Origin: Vesta saturnalis
Lineage: Eukaryota > Arthropoda > Insecta > Coleoptera > Lampyridae
Reading direction: 5' to 3'
Length of the DNA stretch: 64,000 nucleotides
NCBI GenBank assembly: GCA_036346205.1
Contig: JARFJB010001963.1
Location: forward strand, 1,341,001-1,405,000
Shown piece by piece: positions 1-53,454 of this stretch. The first letter of the stretch is position 1. Every line of letters begins with the position of its first letter. The translations under genes were made by a program, and so were the position numbers. The notes beneath the pieces were generated by a model. It saw nothing but the letters and a program-made list of their open reading frames with translations. It was not told the origin of the DNA and searched no databases.

Positions 1-1293
1 TACATCTCTAACGCTAACAAATGAGAAGATTTTCGCTCTCTAAATATAAAAGAACGGTAATACAATGAAGAGAAAAGGTATATTTTAATTTTATTAAATA
101 CGTTTACATACCAATATTAGTATAGAAGAATAAGGTTTTTATTTTAGTGGAATATCTAAAAGAGAAAAAATTATGTTGGTATCTACCAAATACCTATTTA
201 ATTTTAAGAAAGATTTTTGTAATTATTTGATTGTTATTATTAGGTATTATATTAGTGGAATGATAAAGTACATGCAGCTTTAGTTATAATTGAATTATAT
301 AAATTTTAAATAGGTAACTAACTAGAAGGGAAATACAAACTTGCTGAAACAGATGTCCATAATTATTTAGAAGCTTCGAAAGTATTTCAAACAGTTGGTT
401 TTGACTAATGATCGTCACGAATCTGTAGGAAATTTGATTCAATTGCAAGATAATTACAACACAAATTTAATAAGTTGATAAATGATATTAATGTAACGAG
501 AAAATATCTTGGAAATAGAAAAGTAAATACCTGTGAGTAAGTATGTAAAGACAAGAACTTTACAACGCTGGTCAATTTACACGAAAGTTCGACGAGCCAT
601 GAGCTCATGTTTAATGGAGGAGAAGGTCTCGGTCTGACTTGGGTTCCTATTTTGCATCCGTAGCAGGAGCGTTCCATAGGGAGATTGATTATTCGCGTAC
701 ATTTTGAGAATACTACGGACTTGCTTTCCACGATCGTTCTTTCCCGAAATTGTGCATGAATATTAATCAAGGTTTTATAAACTCTTCTCTCGATAAAGTT
801 ATAGCTTAATGAAAAAAAAAAGAAGTCTAGCCTTTCTTATGTACTTTATTTATTGCTATTTAGCTGTAAAAGTCTAAAGCTTACTTTTTATTCGACGGCA
901 TCCTTGAAAACCTACGTGTAGCGTCCTGTTCGGAAATTGAACGGTATTTCTCAATTATTGTTCAAGTAAAGTAAAATTTATTGCCAGTTACATTTTTGTT
1001 AGAGAAAAAGGGTTAGGTATGCTGTAATTCTCCGGCTTTCACATTTGGAGATACCCTTTTATACAATATCTATGAAAAATACGAGTTTTGCATTTCTAGT
1101 CCAGTTATGCAAATTTTCAATAAAATTGGATTTTTGATTCGTTATTTGAATTATTAGTCCTTATCTTGAATTATAAATTACGATTTGCACAAAATAAAGG
1201 TTTTTGAACTGAAACTGCTCTCCTTTACATATTTCAATTTTATTATGTTTCCTTTAAATAAATGAAGCAAATATGAATTGCTTTGAATCAAGA
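1..1293. other. 3' flank of the CIMIP1-like gene, no gene seen
   Basis: AT-rich sequence beyond the last exon of the minus-strand gene. A 121-codon minus-strand frame at 405-770 has no motif I recognise and no matching splice or repeat context, so I do not call it. I see nothing else in this stretch. Confidence 0.5.
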
Positions 1294-1299
1294 TTTATT
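1294..1299 (-). terminator. poly(A) signal of the CIMIP1-like gene
   Basis: AATAAA on the minus strand, about 20 bases after the TAA stop codon of exon 4. It is the nearest canonical signal and would give a very short 3' UTR. Confidence 0.5.
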
Positions 1300-1320
1300 C
1301 TGTTTTATGGTTGATATATT

Positions 1321-42432
<41,112 letters not shown>

Positions 42433-43908
42433 GATGTACTGTTTCTTTTAACGGATAGTTTGATCAATAACGTTATAGCCATAAGCGACGGGTTATGCAT
42501 AGCTTTTAGTCTTGTTATTCAATAGAAAAATGCATTAGAATTTTTGTTCAAAGGAAAATTCTTACTAAGGTATAACAAATAAACAAAAACGTACTATGAA
42601 AGCTTTTCTATAAAAATTAGTTGGTTCGCTTCTGTGTTCTTGATAAAACCATTTTGAAGGTTTCTTTCTGTAATATTCAAACCCTATCGGCATACTTTAT
42701 TGTTGGTAGTTATATAAGTAATCAGGTTATTTGTAAAATATTTTTCCACAATTTACATTTGGCTTCAGCAAACAATTGTAAATGATTTATGCACTTAATA
42801 ATTCCTGGTACTCGCTTTAAATCTGAGCAGCTTGAAATAAATTGTTAGATTATGTAATGAAAATGAAAAATATCAGTATACGCTACTTTTATACCGCATT
42901 TCTTTTACTATTATTGCAAAAATTACGAGAACAAAATGAAAATTGAGAAGATCCAATTTGTAGCGAGCGGAAGATTTAATTTAAGCTGCAGCGGTTACTT
43001 GTTAAAAACTGAAACTTTTGATTCCAAACTGACTTACCTAAGGCAGCAAATTTACTTCCAACTGCAAAAGTTAAGAGACTCGACAAATTTGTACAAATAA
43101 ATAATCCCCTCAGGTTTAAAACAAGAGTATAGACGTAAAGTTTAAATCTAACTGAAACTTTCAGTTATCACACAAGTTGCAATATACGGGAGACAGTAAT
43201 CGCATTTTAAAGCAAGTATTGCAGTGAGTAGATATATATTTTCTCAAAACTGAACTATATTCCTTCATTTTCACTATGATGCGACTTGAAAACGAATCTA
43301 AATTATTTCCCCTTCGTTTCACCATTAAAAATGAATTTTTCCGCTATTACATTTTACCGAAGTATATCATCCACGAGAAGATACAATGTAGTAAATTACT
43401 ACATACAGCACAAAGTATTTAAACACATCTTTCGAAAACTGCATTAATGAAATACAGCATTAGTCTGGTACAGTCTTTTAACGTAAAGCACATCACTTTT
43501 TTATGTTTTACAGCATTTACTAGTTACGTAATCTACTTAGTTAATGACTACTTTTGTTCTGAAAATGCAACTTTCGAAATAATCCTGTTGTTTGGAAAGG
43601 AATTTAAATGGTACATCTACACATAAAGATATCAAAGTAGAAACCATTGTTTGCTTCTGGATAATACAGTGGACATAACAAGTAAAAATACACCTTGATT
43701 TAGTACTAAACGATTTCTACAATAATGGTAATTTTTTCATAAAATTGAATGTACATGTTACACAAAAAAATTTGGGTTAACCGATTCGAAAAACTTCCCA
43801 CCATCTGTGATTTGAGTCGATTAATTCAAATATTTATGTCAAATTTGAATTCAGTCGATTTTTAAGAAAGAAAATACAATTTGGTCCTTTTCATACCCCG
43901 TAGCAGGC
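42433..43908. other. upstream region of the CIMIP1-like gene
   Basis: AT-rich 1.5 kb between the start codon and the CA array. The promoter must lie here or beyond. I see no strong TATA or initiator signal to name. Confidence 0.4.
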
Positions 43909-46596
<2,688 letters not shown>

Positions 46597-46597
46597 G

Positions 46598-46845
46598 TTG
46601 GATTACTCAGTTGCTCATCGGTTAGGTGTCAGGCTCGATCGAATCGGAAAGTCAAGTGCTTGAGAAAAAATTAGAGTAAATGAATTCGAATCAAGTTCGA
46701 AATCAGTCCTGCTCAGAACTAAGCCTGACGGCAGAAGCAGGATCCGGTTCCGAAACGTTGTGCTACAAAAATAAAAACTGTGGAGATCAATTCAATTAAT
46801 ATGAGACTGCGGTTACAAAACACTTGTAATACACGATTTTAGTGG
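46598..46845 (+). repeat. SINE family B copy 2
   Basis: Shares with 1932-2196 the head GTTGCTCATCGGTTAGGTGT (against the related head on the minus strand) and the body AGTGCTTGAGAAAAAATTAG, GTTCGAAATCAGTCCTGCTC, TAAGCCTGACGGCAGAAGCA, CGAAACGTTGTGCTACAAAA and AAACACTTGTAATACA. It starts directly at the end of the CA array. Confidence 0.7.
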
Positions 46846-47269
46846 GAAAAATATAAATGTCTATAGCATTATTTTTCATTCATAGTATCTTCAGCATTTT
46901 GCAGGTCGTAAACGTCTGGCGAGTGTGTATGTTCTGTGTCCGGGTATTTGTTTTGTACTACAGATGGTACTGCTAAGCTTTTTTTTCTATGTAGATCTTA
47001 AATTTTTTTTAATGGTAATGTGTTTTTATACCCAACAGTATATATAATTATGATTTTGCAATTGGTACATATATTTGGGATCATCGGTATCTCAATCAAA
47101 ATGAGAGACTGTAACTTGCATAGAAACAAAAAAATTATTCTTACATAAAATGATAACTTGATAAAAATGGATTGTGTCCAAACATTGATTTAAATTAAAG
47201 TGTAATGTGCCCAACTGCATTTATCAGAAATATACCAGTGTTCTTGAAATAGTGTCCAATTTAATAGTA
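46846..47269. other. sequence downstream of the CR1-like fragment
   Basis: AT-rich; part may be the 3' UTR of the minus-strand retroelement fragment. Nothing else is seen. Confidence 0.35.
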
Positions 47270-47694
47270 GATTTACTTTTAGTATTCCTTAATTTGACAA
47301 TAGCCATTTAATTAAGAATTTCTTTCTAGATCTGCTGTGTTTTGGGGACTAAATTAAACATTTTGGGTCCTACATATAAAAAGTTTTGTTTAAAAAGTGG
47401 CTTGTTTACTTTAGGTAATTTATATTTTCCTGTGTATTCATTTCGAGTGTTTCAAATATAATTTATTGTTGAAAACGAACTAGATTTGTCAAAAAACTCA
47501 TTGAGCACTTTGTATAGGAATAAATACCGCAGAGGAAGTATTTGTAGCTTAAAACATAATTGAGATGGTTCACTTTTACGTTTATTATTCGCAATCATAT
47601 TGTAATCTATCAATTTTATGACATCACAGCTGGGAACTAAATTATTACTGAAACTAGTCGGGAATATAAAACTATCATGAACTATCATAATCAT
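47270..47694 (-). pseudogene. CR1-like non-LTR retrotransposon ORF2, C-terminal end
   Basis: Minus strand: CFKLQILPLRYLFLYKVLNE, then after a stop TRNEYTGKYKLPKVNKPLFK and QNFLYVGPKMFNLVPKTQQ. This is the usual end of CR1-type polyproteins (LP...L..YK, then TR...L..P....G......P...N.LP). Only this tail is present here. It may belong to the same family as the fragment at 55605-56506. Confidence 0.65.
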
Positions 47695-47988
47695 TACAGT
47701 TAATTAAATTATGTGTTCTTATTTGATATACTTTATTAGTCAACGGACGTAGAACATATTTAAAGCCAACTAACTAAAAAAAGCATTAAGAATCTCTCCT
47801 AACTCATATGGAGTTAGGAGTAACAGGTCGCGACATTATTAGCTTTTTGAGTTTTTTTTTTGCAATTTCACAGTTATAATTTTATGTATTTATTTTCACG
47901 CGTACTTTGCTTTGTTATTTCAGGATATTTATTATTCAGAATGTTTAGTAAATTGTTATTTTTAACATTGGATGATTGCGAATAAAAT

Positions 47989-48105
47989 AGTATACAAACC
48001 TTGCAGGAAGGCTTCATTACTGCGTCGAGTTTTAACTGATCTCGAGCTTTAACCAACGCTCGGCTGTAATGAAGCTCTTCCTTGCGCGGTTTGTAATATA
48101 CTAAT
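47989..48105. repeat. imperfect palindrome (short MITE-like)
   Basis: AGTATACAAACC-TGCAGGAAGGCTTCATTAC...CTCGAG pairs with CTCGAGC...GTAATGAAGCTCTTCCTTGCGCGGTTTGTAATATACT. Arms are about 50 bp with a few mismatches. Confidence 0.7.
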
Positions 48106-48417
48106 TCTTGATTTATTCGTACTTCCCCATACAGATAATCCGTATTTGTTTTCCTGAGTGAAAAAACGAACAGCAGATTGCTTTTAGTGTGTCAAGGGCT
48201 ACTAAATCTTTTAAATAGTACAATATACAGTTTGTTGCTAAGCAAACAGAATTAACTCTTTTAACATGTTGTATTTACAGAGCTATTGCACGAGTTTATG
48301 TGAAAAGAATTAGTGGCTAGGCCTCCACTTAACGATTTATTTTCATACATACAGAATTTTAATACTTTAGTTTTATTTATATTCAAATTTAGTTAGTACT
48401 CTCGACCACCTTTGTAA
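48106..48417. other. no feature seen
   Basis: AT-rich spacer between the palindrome and the next repeat copy. Confidence 0.4.
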
Positions 48418-49410
48418 GTAGTACTGAGCAACCTTGGCCGCCATCTTGGATTTTCTGGGGAAAACCCACCTTTCACTTTTTTATACGCCCACATGGGAGA
48501 CCGTATTTTTCACCCCTATGGTTTCTTTCCAGAGGTTATTTTCAACCCTTGATGGGATTTTCATCCCTAATTAAGGACTTTTTGTTTTTACTCGCTTACT
48601 TGAGGGGCGTATTTTTTCACTCCTTATTTTATGGCCGCCCACGTGTGAGCTCGTATTTTCCACCCTTATTTTTTATGGTTTCTTTCCAGAGGTCTTTTTC
48701 AACCCTTGATGGAATTTTTACCCTAATTACCGCCTATTTGACAGTTTAGCCCCTAGAAGGTAGGCAAATGCGTGCGCGTACAATGTTCTAATAAGAGACC
48801 CTAATGCTACCTCATAAGACAGATATAAAAAGTTGTGTTACTTCTGCGCCCCGGCCCCCTTGGCTGAAAATAGTATTATAATAAGGGGATCTTAAGGCTA
48901 ACATGTAAGACAAGTGTAAGAAGTACCATGTAGGTCTACGACCTTGTGTTAGGGTCTGCGCCCCATGTCGCGGTCCCTTAGCAGGTAAATTTGAAATAAG
49001 GGGGCCCTGATGCCAACTTGTAAGACACGTGTAGATTTTCAAAACTTGTTATCGAGCCTTCGCCCCCTGTCGCGCCCCCCTGGTTGGTAATGGTATGGAG
49101 TCCTAACCTTGTATATAAGTACAGAAATTAGCTCATGGGCTTTGGCTCCTATCGTGCCCCATTGGTGCAATTGTATCAAGGTCTGCGCCCTGGCCCCTTT
49201 GGGGTAAAATTGATTTTAGCACCATCTAGTGGCGTATAGACTAATGAAGATTTTCTATAATAGAAGTTGATCATGCACACCTCTCTCTTGCTCTATCTCG
49301 TTTCTCTCTCTCTTTCGGCTCTTTCTCACACACAAACAAATCAATTAATTAATTAATTAATCAATCAATCTCAAACATATCATGCTCGATCAAATCAGAT
49401 CAATCTCCAT
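48418..49410 (+). repeat. second copy of the unclassified TIR repeat (one-sided)
   Basis: Starts AGTAGTACTGAGCAACC, close to the AGTAGTACACAGGCACC start of the element at 9090. It shares the CACTTTTTTATACGCCCAC, TTTTTACTCGCTTAC and GGTAGGCAAATGCG blocks, the GGCCTTCGCCCC-type GC-rich stretch, and the ending AAATCAATTAATTAATTAAT...CTCAAAC-ATCA-GCTCGATCA. It has no inverted right arm in the window. The Crypton exon fragment begins directly after it. Confidence 0.7.
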
Positions 49411-49427
49411 CAATAATAATAAATAAT

Positions 49428-49848
49428 ATGGATACTGACAGCAGTCAGATTTCGATAATACCCCGCCAGAGATATTGGAAAAAGCTGCAAAAGTAACATT
49501 AGATTTGTTACCGTAAATTTCAAGGAAAAAGTATGAATTAGCATACATAAAATTTATGGAATGGAGAAGAAATACAAAAATAAAATTTTTTCGGAAAGTG
49601 TAGTTATGGTATACTTTAAAGAGCTGTCGAAAACTTTAAAGGCGTCTACACTTTGGTCACAATATTCAATATTGCAAAGCACTATCACTATAAAAAATAA
49701 TATTAATATATCCGCGTATCAAAAATTATGTTCATTTTTGAAAAGAAAGTCCGACAATTACGTCTCCAAAAAATCAAACATATTGACAGCCGACCAATCG
49801 CAGAGATTTTTAAACGAAGCTCCAGAGAAGGAATATCCACTAATAAAG
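49428..49848 (+). pseudogene. Crypton tyrosine recombinase, exon 1 fragment
   Basis: Begins MDTDSSQ and, after a frameshift, reads TPPEILEKAAKVTLDLLP-stop-ISRKKYELAY and KFMEWRR; the open part has FSESVVMVYFKELSKTLKAS, TLWSQYSILQST and LTADQSQRFLNEAPEKEYPL. It ends IK at GTAAAT, the same exon end and donor position as at 50910. No exon 2 follows. It is a relative, not an identical copy, of the Crypton at 50476. Confidence 0.75.
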
Positions 49849-50101
49849 GTAAATTTATTTAGAAGGAATTACTTTTAGAATTTCTTTCGCTTTTTTCCTC
49901 GAATTAACATAGATTTTTGTAATTAGTGGGTTTTTAAGTAGATAAAAAGAATTAGATAATTATTAAAAATTCTATTTCAAATTCTGCTATAGCTAGTAAA
50001 AATAAAGATTTTTTCTACAACCACTATCCAAAACCCGCTTTTCTGCATACTTTTATATTATATTGATAATTTCTCACAATAATAGGAAATTTGACATAAG
50101 C

Positions 50102-50146
50102 GTGCCGGAAAGTGTCCTTTCTGTGCCGCAAAGTACTTTCCGGCAC
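50102..50146. repeat. hairpin with perfect 12-bp arms
   Basis: GTGCCGGAAAGT (50102-50113) and ACTTTCCGGCAC (50135-50146) with a 21-base loop, in an AT-rich setting between two Crypton copies. Confidence 0.85.
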
Positions 50147-50282
50147 ACCATATAATATCTACACACCAAAAATAAAAATAAAAATTTTCGAGAACGAAAA
50201 TTAGGTAGAGTGGACTTTGAAGCTGGTAATTATTAATAAAATAATATATTATAATATAAAATAATAAAAAGAGAAAACCTGA

Positions 50283-50353
50283 ATTGTCGGGAATCGAACC
50301 CGATACCTTTCACATACGAAGCGGAGACTCTACCCACTGCGCTATACTAACGA
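50283..50353 (-). repeat. tRNA-like sequence, decayed (SINE head or tRNA pseudogene)
   Basis: Minus strand has an A-box-like TAGCGCAGTGGGTAGAG and a well-formed T arm (TCGGG TTCGATT CCCGA). The D stem has a mismatch, the anticodon stem pairs poorly around loop TTCGTAT, and the acceptor ends do not pair. It is therefore not called as a functional tRNA. Confidence 0.6.
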
Positions 50354-50475
50354 TATTTAGATATGCTCAGACATGTATTATCAAGGAAGGCTCGCGAGCG
50401 ACCGTCGCTTGTTTATTTTTCGTAAAAGTCAAACATTTCCTGTCTAAATTATTTTTAAAATGAAATTGCAACAAA

Positions 50476-51611
50476 ATGAATACTGATAATGATAATTCTG
50501 ATATAGAAATAGAAAATACACCTCCAGAACTCAGGGAACAAGCTAATTTATTGTCGTTGAATTTACTACCTTCTACGTCAAGAGAAAAATATGAAAATGT
50601 ATATAAACAATTTATGGATTGGAAGAAAAAAAAAAATAAAACCAAAAGTATTTCTGAAAACATTGTAATGATATATTTCGAAGAAATGTCAAAAGTGAAA
50701 AAAGTTTCCACTTTATGGTCTATATATTCCATGTTAAAATCTACTATTAATATTAATCATGCCATCGATATATCCACTTATTCAAAATTACGTTCTTTTT
50801 TAAAGAGAAACTCTACAGGATATTCCGCCAAAAAAGCACATACTTTGACATCGGAACAAATAAGGCAATTTTTACAAGAAGCCCCAGATGATCGATATCT
50901 ACTAACAAAGGTACTTTGAAATAACACACAATTATAATAAATAATAAATATTTAATATTTTTTATCATTGCAGGTTGCAATGATCATTGCAATTAGTGGT
51001 GCATGTCGAAGACGCGAATTGTGGAAATTAAAAATAAATGACATAGAACATCTAAATTCTGCTTTACTAATAAAATTAAAGGACACTAAAACAAAAGTTT
51101 CAAGAAGTTTTACAATTACCGGTAATTTTTATAACCTCTGCAAGAAATATGTTTCTTTGCGTCCTTCTGAGAAATCTGAAAACCGTTTTTTTTAAATTAT
51201 CAAAAAGGAAAATGCACACGGCAAGTGGTAGGAATAAACAAATTTGGTAAAATGCCTCAAGAAATTGCATCATTTTTAAAGTTACCGAATCCAGAATTGT
51301 ACACGGGGCACACATTCCGGCGAACTTCGGCAACCATATTAGCAAATGCAGGAGCTGACCTGCTAACATTGAAACGCCATGGAGGTTGGCAATCTAACAG
51401 CGTCGCCGAAGGTTATGCCGATGACTCTTTGTACTCCAAAATGAATGTTGCAAACAAAATACTATATTCGGTTTCTCCGCCAACATCAAGTACAGAATTA
51501 TCTAGCGATGGACCATCAACCTCTACATCTAATGCTTTAAATATTTCTAAAAGTAATTCACCAAAAATTGTTATTCAAAATTGTTCTAATTTTACGGTTA
51601 ACTATAACTAA
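50476..51611 (+). pseudogene. Crypton tyrosine recombinase, nearly intact (two exons, one frameshift)
   Basis: Exon 1 (50476-50910, 145 codons) starts MNTDNDNSDIEIENTPPELR and carries the core-binding domain (EKYENVYKQFMDWKKKKNKT, STLWSIYSMLKST) and EQIRQFLQEAPDDRYLLTK. The intron at 50911-50973 ends TCATTGCAG. Exon 2 opens VAMIIAISGACRRRELWKLK (first catalytic Arg). After a T-run at about 51186-51193 the frame shifts by one base. It then has YTGHTFRRTSATI (HxxR), LKRHGGW (His) and VAEGYADDSLYSK (nucleophile Tyr), and ends QNCSNFTVNYN. With one more T it would be about 357 residues. Whether the shift is a mutation, an assembly error or a real signal cannot be told from sequence. Confidence 0.88.
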
Positions 51612-51723
51612 AAATTTTAACGCGAAATTCTTAGATAAGTATGTTACTGTTCAATAAATAACCTTAAATGGGTAATAAATTTCTTTGAAAATAAAATTAT
51701 ATACAGTTTTATACGGTGTGGTT

Positions 51724-51842
51724 GTAGAAAAAGTATAGTGTGCAACACGTGCAAAACTACTAATTTCTCACTCGTTTGAAACTTTTTCAAACTCGTGAGA
51801 AATTAGCAATTTTCTGCACTTGTTACACAATATACTATTCTA
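51724..51842. repeat. imperfect palindrome (short MITE-like)
   Basis: AAGTATAGTGTGCAACACGTGCA...CTAATTTCTCACTCGTTTGAAA is followed at once by TTTCAAACTCGTGAGAAATTAG...TGCACTTGTTACACAATATACT. Arms are about 55 bp. Confidence 0.75.
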
Positions 51843-51992
51843 TTTCGGCTTAGCGCTTTATTACACCGAGACATCTCGAATATACAGTTGTTTCTTTCTA
51901 ACGTTTGACTTTCAATAGAAACGTACGCGTTTTAGTCAATGCGTAAATTACCTACATGAATTAAGAATTACACTGTACGTTTAAACTATTTA

Positions 51993-52896
51993 TCAAATGA
52001 CTTAAGACCACCCGCTAGAGGTAAACACAATGGAATTATAATCCTATTCCAGAAGTTACGAAACGTTTTGAAGGATTTTGAATATTAACTGTGTTCTTTT
52101 TGGAAATTAAGTTTTTTTGTGTGTGAATGCAGAGGTTTTATTACTTAATATAATTCATTTATTTTCAAATGTGCAATAACAAAATCATTGTTAGGTAATT
52201 ATAAAAGAAATTGATATGCATAAACCAGTTTCTATTGTTTACTAATAGTGATTTTTTTGAAATGTTCGCATTTTGTAATGAAACTTTAAAACTGGAAATC
52301 AGAATCATCACTACAATCTTCATTGACGTTGATAGAAATTATAAGTGGCTCATCATCACGAAGAGGGCCGAAATTATTTTTTTCTCGATTAAAGTATTCA
52401 TACACATTAACAATAAGTTGTTGGCACATTGTATTAAAACAGCTTCGTTATCAGATTTCAATAACACGTTGCCTTGTCCACAGTAAAAGCAAAGACTAAT
52501 TCAAATATATTGGAATGCGCTTATAATGGTGTAATTAAAAGAAAGTGGTAATCAATTCCTCATTATTTAGTTCTAGTTTTGTTTTGTTTTATTTATAGGA
52601 ATGTACCTTATGTTCTGCATGTACAAATTAATGTCACTATTAGTAAACAATAGAAACTGGTTTATGCATATAAATTCTTATTTAATTACCTATTAATGAT
52701 TTCGTTGTTGCACATTTGAAAATAAATGAATTATATTAAATAATAAAACCTCTGCATCCACACACACACACACACAAAAACAATTCCCAAAAGGAACACA
52801 GTTAACATACAAAATCCTTCAAAACGTTTGGTAACTTCTGGAATATGATTACATTTCCATTGTGTTTACCGCTAGCGGGGGGTTTCAAGTCATTTG
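51993..52896. mobile_element. non-autonomous element with about 265-bp TIRs
   Basis: TCAAATGACTTAAGACCACC at the left pairs with the right end (GGTTTCAAGTCATTTGA). The arms continue through CGCTAG-GGTAAACACAATGG, AAACGTTTTGAAGGATTTTG, AATGCAGAGGTTTTATTA and AAACCAGTTTCTATTGTTTA to about 52255 and from about 52635. The 380-bp centre keeps a transposase-like minus-strand fragment. No target duplication was identified. Confidence 0.75.
52286..52441 (-). pseudogene. transposase N-terminal fragment captured in a TIR element
   Basis: Minus strand reads CQQLIVNVYEYFNREKNNFG, then PLRDDEPLIISINVNEDC and ends SDDSDFQF before TAA. It resembles the first 40-50 residues of a class of insect DDE transposase-like proteins (pattern ..IVNV..YF..EK.NGGPL), seen without any DNA-binding or catalytic part. 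The identification is from memory and modest. Confidence 0.4.
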
Positions 52897-52933
52897 AAAC
52901 ATCGCTTACGTTTGCGTGTCTATCGCTTTCTAC

Positions 52934-53333
52934 GGAAAGGAAAGGAAAAAGGAAAGGGCCACGTATTTCATTCCCTCCCCAATGGGGAGGGCAGGCTGCT
53001 CGAGCTTTCCGAGCTCCTTCAGCCACAATCTTGGATTCCTAGCATACATACATACATTACGTATATATGCATGGTGGGATTAAGGATGGGTGTGGTCAGG
53101 ATATGATCGGAAGGAACGGAGTTAGGGTTCTGAGGGGGAAAATATTACCCCAGCATTCGCCTAAGTAGCCGCACATGGTGTGCATATACACAGTGACCAT
53201 GCCGCTACATGTGTATGAGGAAAACCCTCTGAAAAAACCTCATACAAGGTATACGGTAACGGGAATCAAACCCATTACCTCCCGAATGCTAAGCAGGTCG
53301 TGTCACCACTACGATACCAGCGGTCGCTTTCTA
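52934..53333 (-). repeat. SINE family A, complete copy with 11-bp TSD
   Basis: TCGCTTTCTAC flanks both sides (52923-52933 and 53334-53344). The minus-strand head is tRNA-like, with an A-box-like TGGTATCGTAGTGG, an anticodon-like loop TTAGCAT (AGC, alanine) and B-box GGGTTTGATTCCC. The body has GTATGAGG, GTGCGGCTACTTAGGCGAA, then a CATA-type run and a pyrimidine-rich end. The pol III type head and TSD mark it as a retroposed SINE. Confidence 0.8.
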
Positions 53334-53374
53334 CATCGAGGTTCTTATGAAATGAAACGAAAATTACAACATAT

Positions 53375-53452
53375 TTTTTAGTATTTTATGGTACACGCCA
53401 TTTGTAAAACTTTTATTAAACGGGTGAGAATATCTCCTAATTCTAATGCTAC
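53375..53452 (-). pseudogene. CR1-like RT remnant left of the pogo insertion
   Basis: The minus-strand frame reads VALELGDILTRLIKVLQMA, resembling the RT segment that follows the piece at 55605. It would be continuous with it if the pogo element (inserted at TA) were removed. Short, so tentative. Confidence 0.4.
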
Positions 53453-53454
53453 TA

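Noticed and set aside
405..770. 121-codon minus-strand frame near the left edge
   Set aside because: No motif, no splice or repeat context; low-information composition.
50283..50353. Candidate functional tRNA with anticodon CGT
   Set aside because: Only the T arm pairs well; the acceptor and anticodon stems do not, so it is listed as a decayed tRNA-like repeat.
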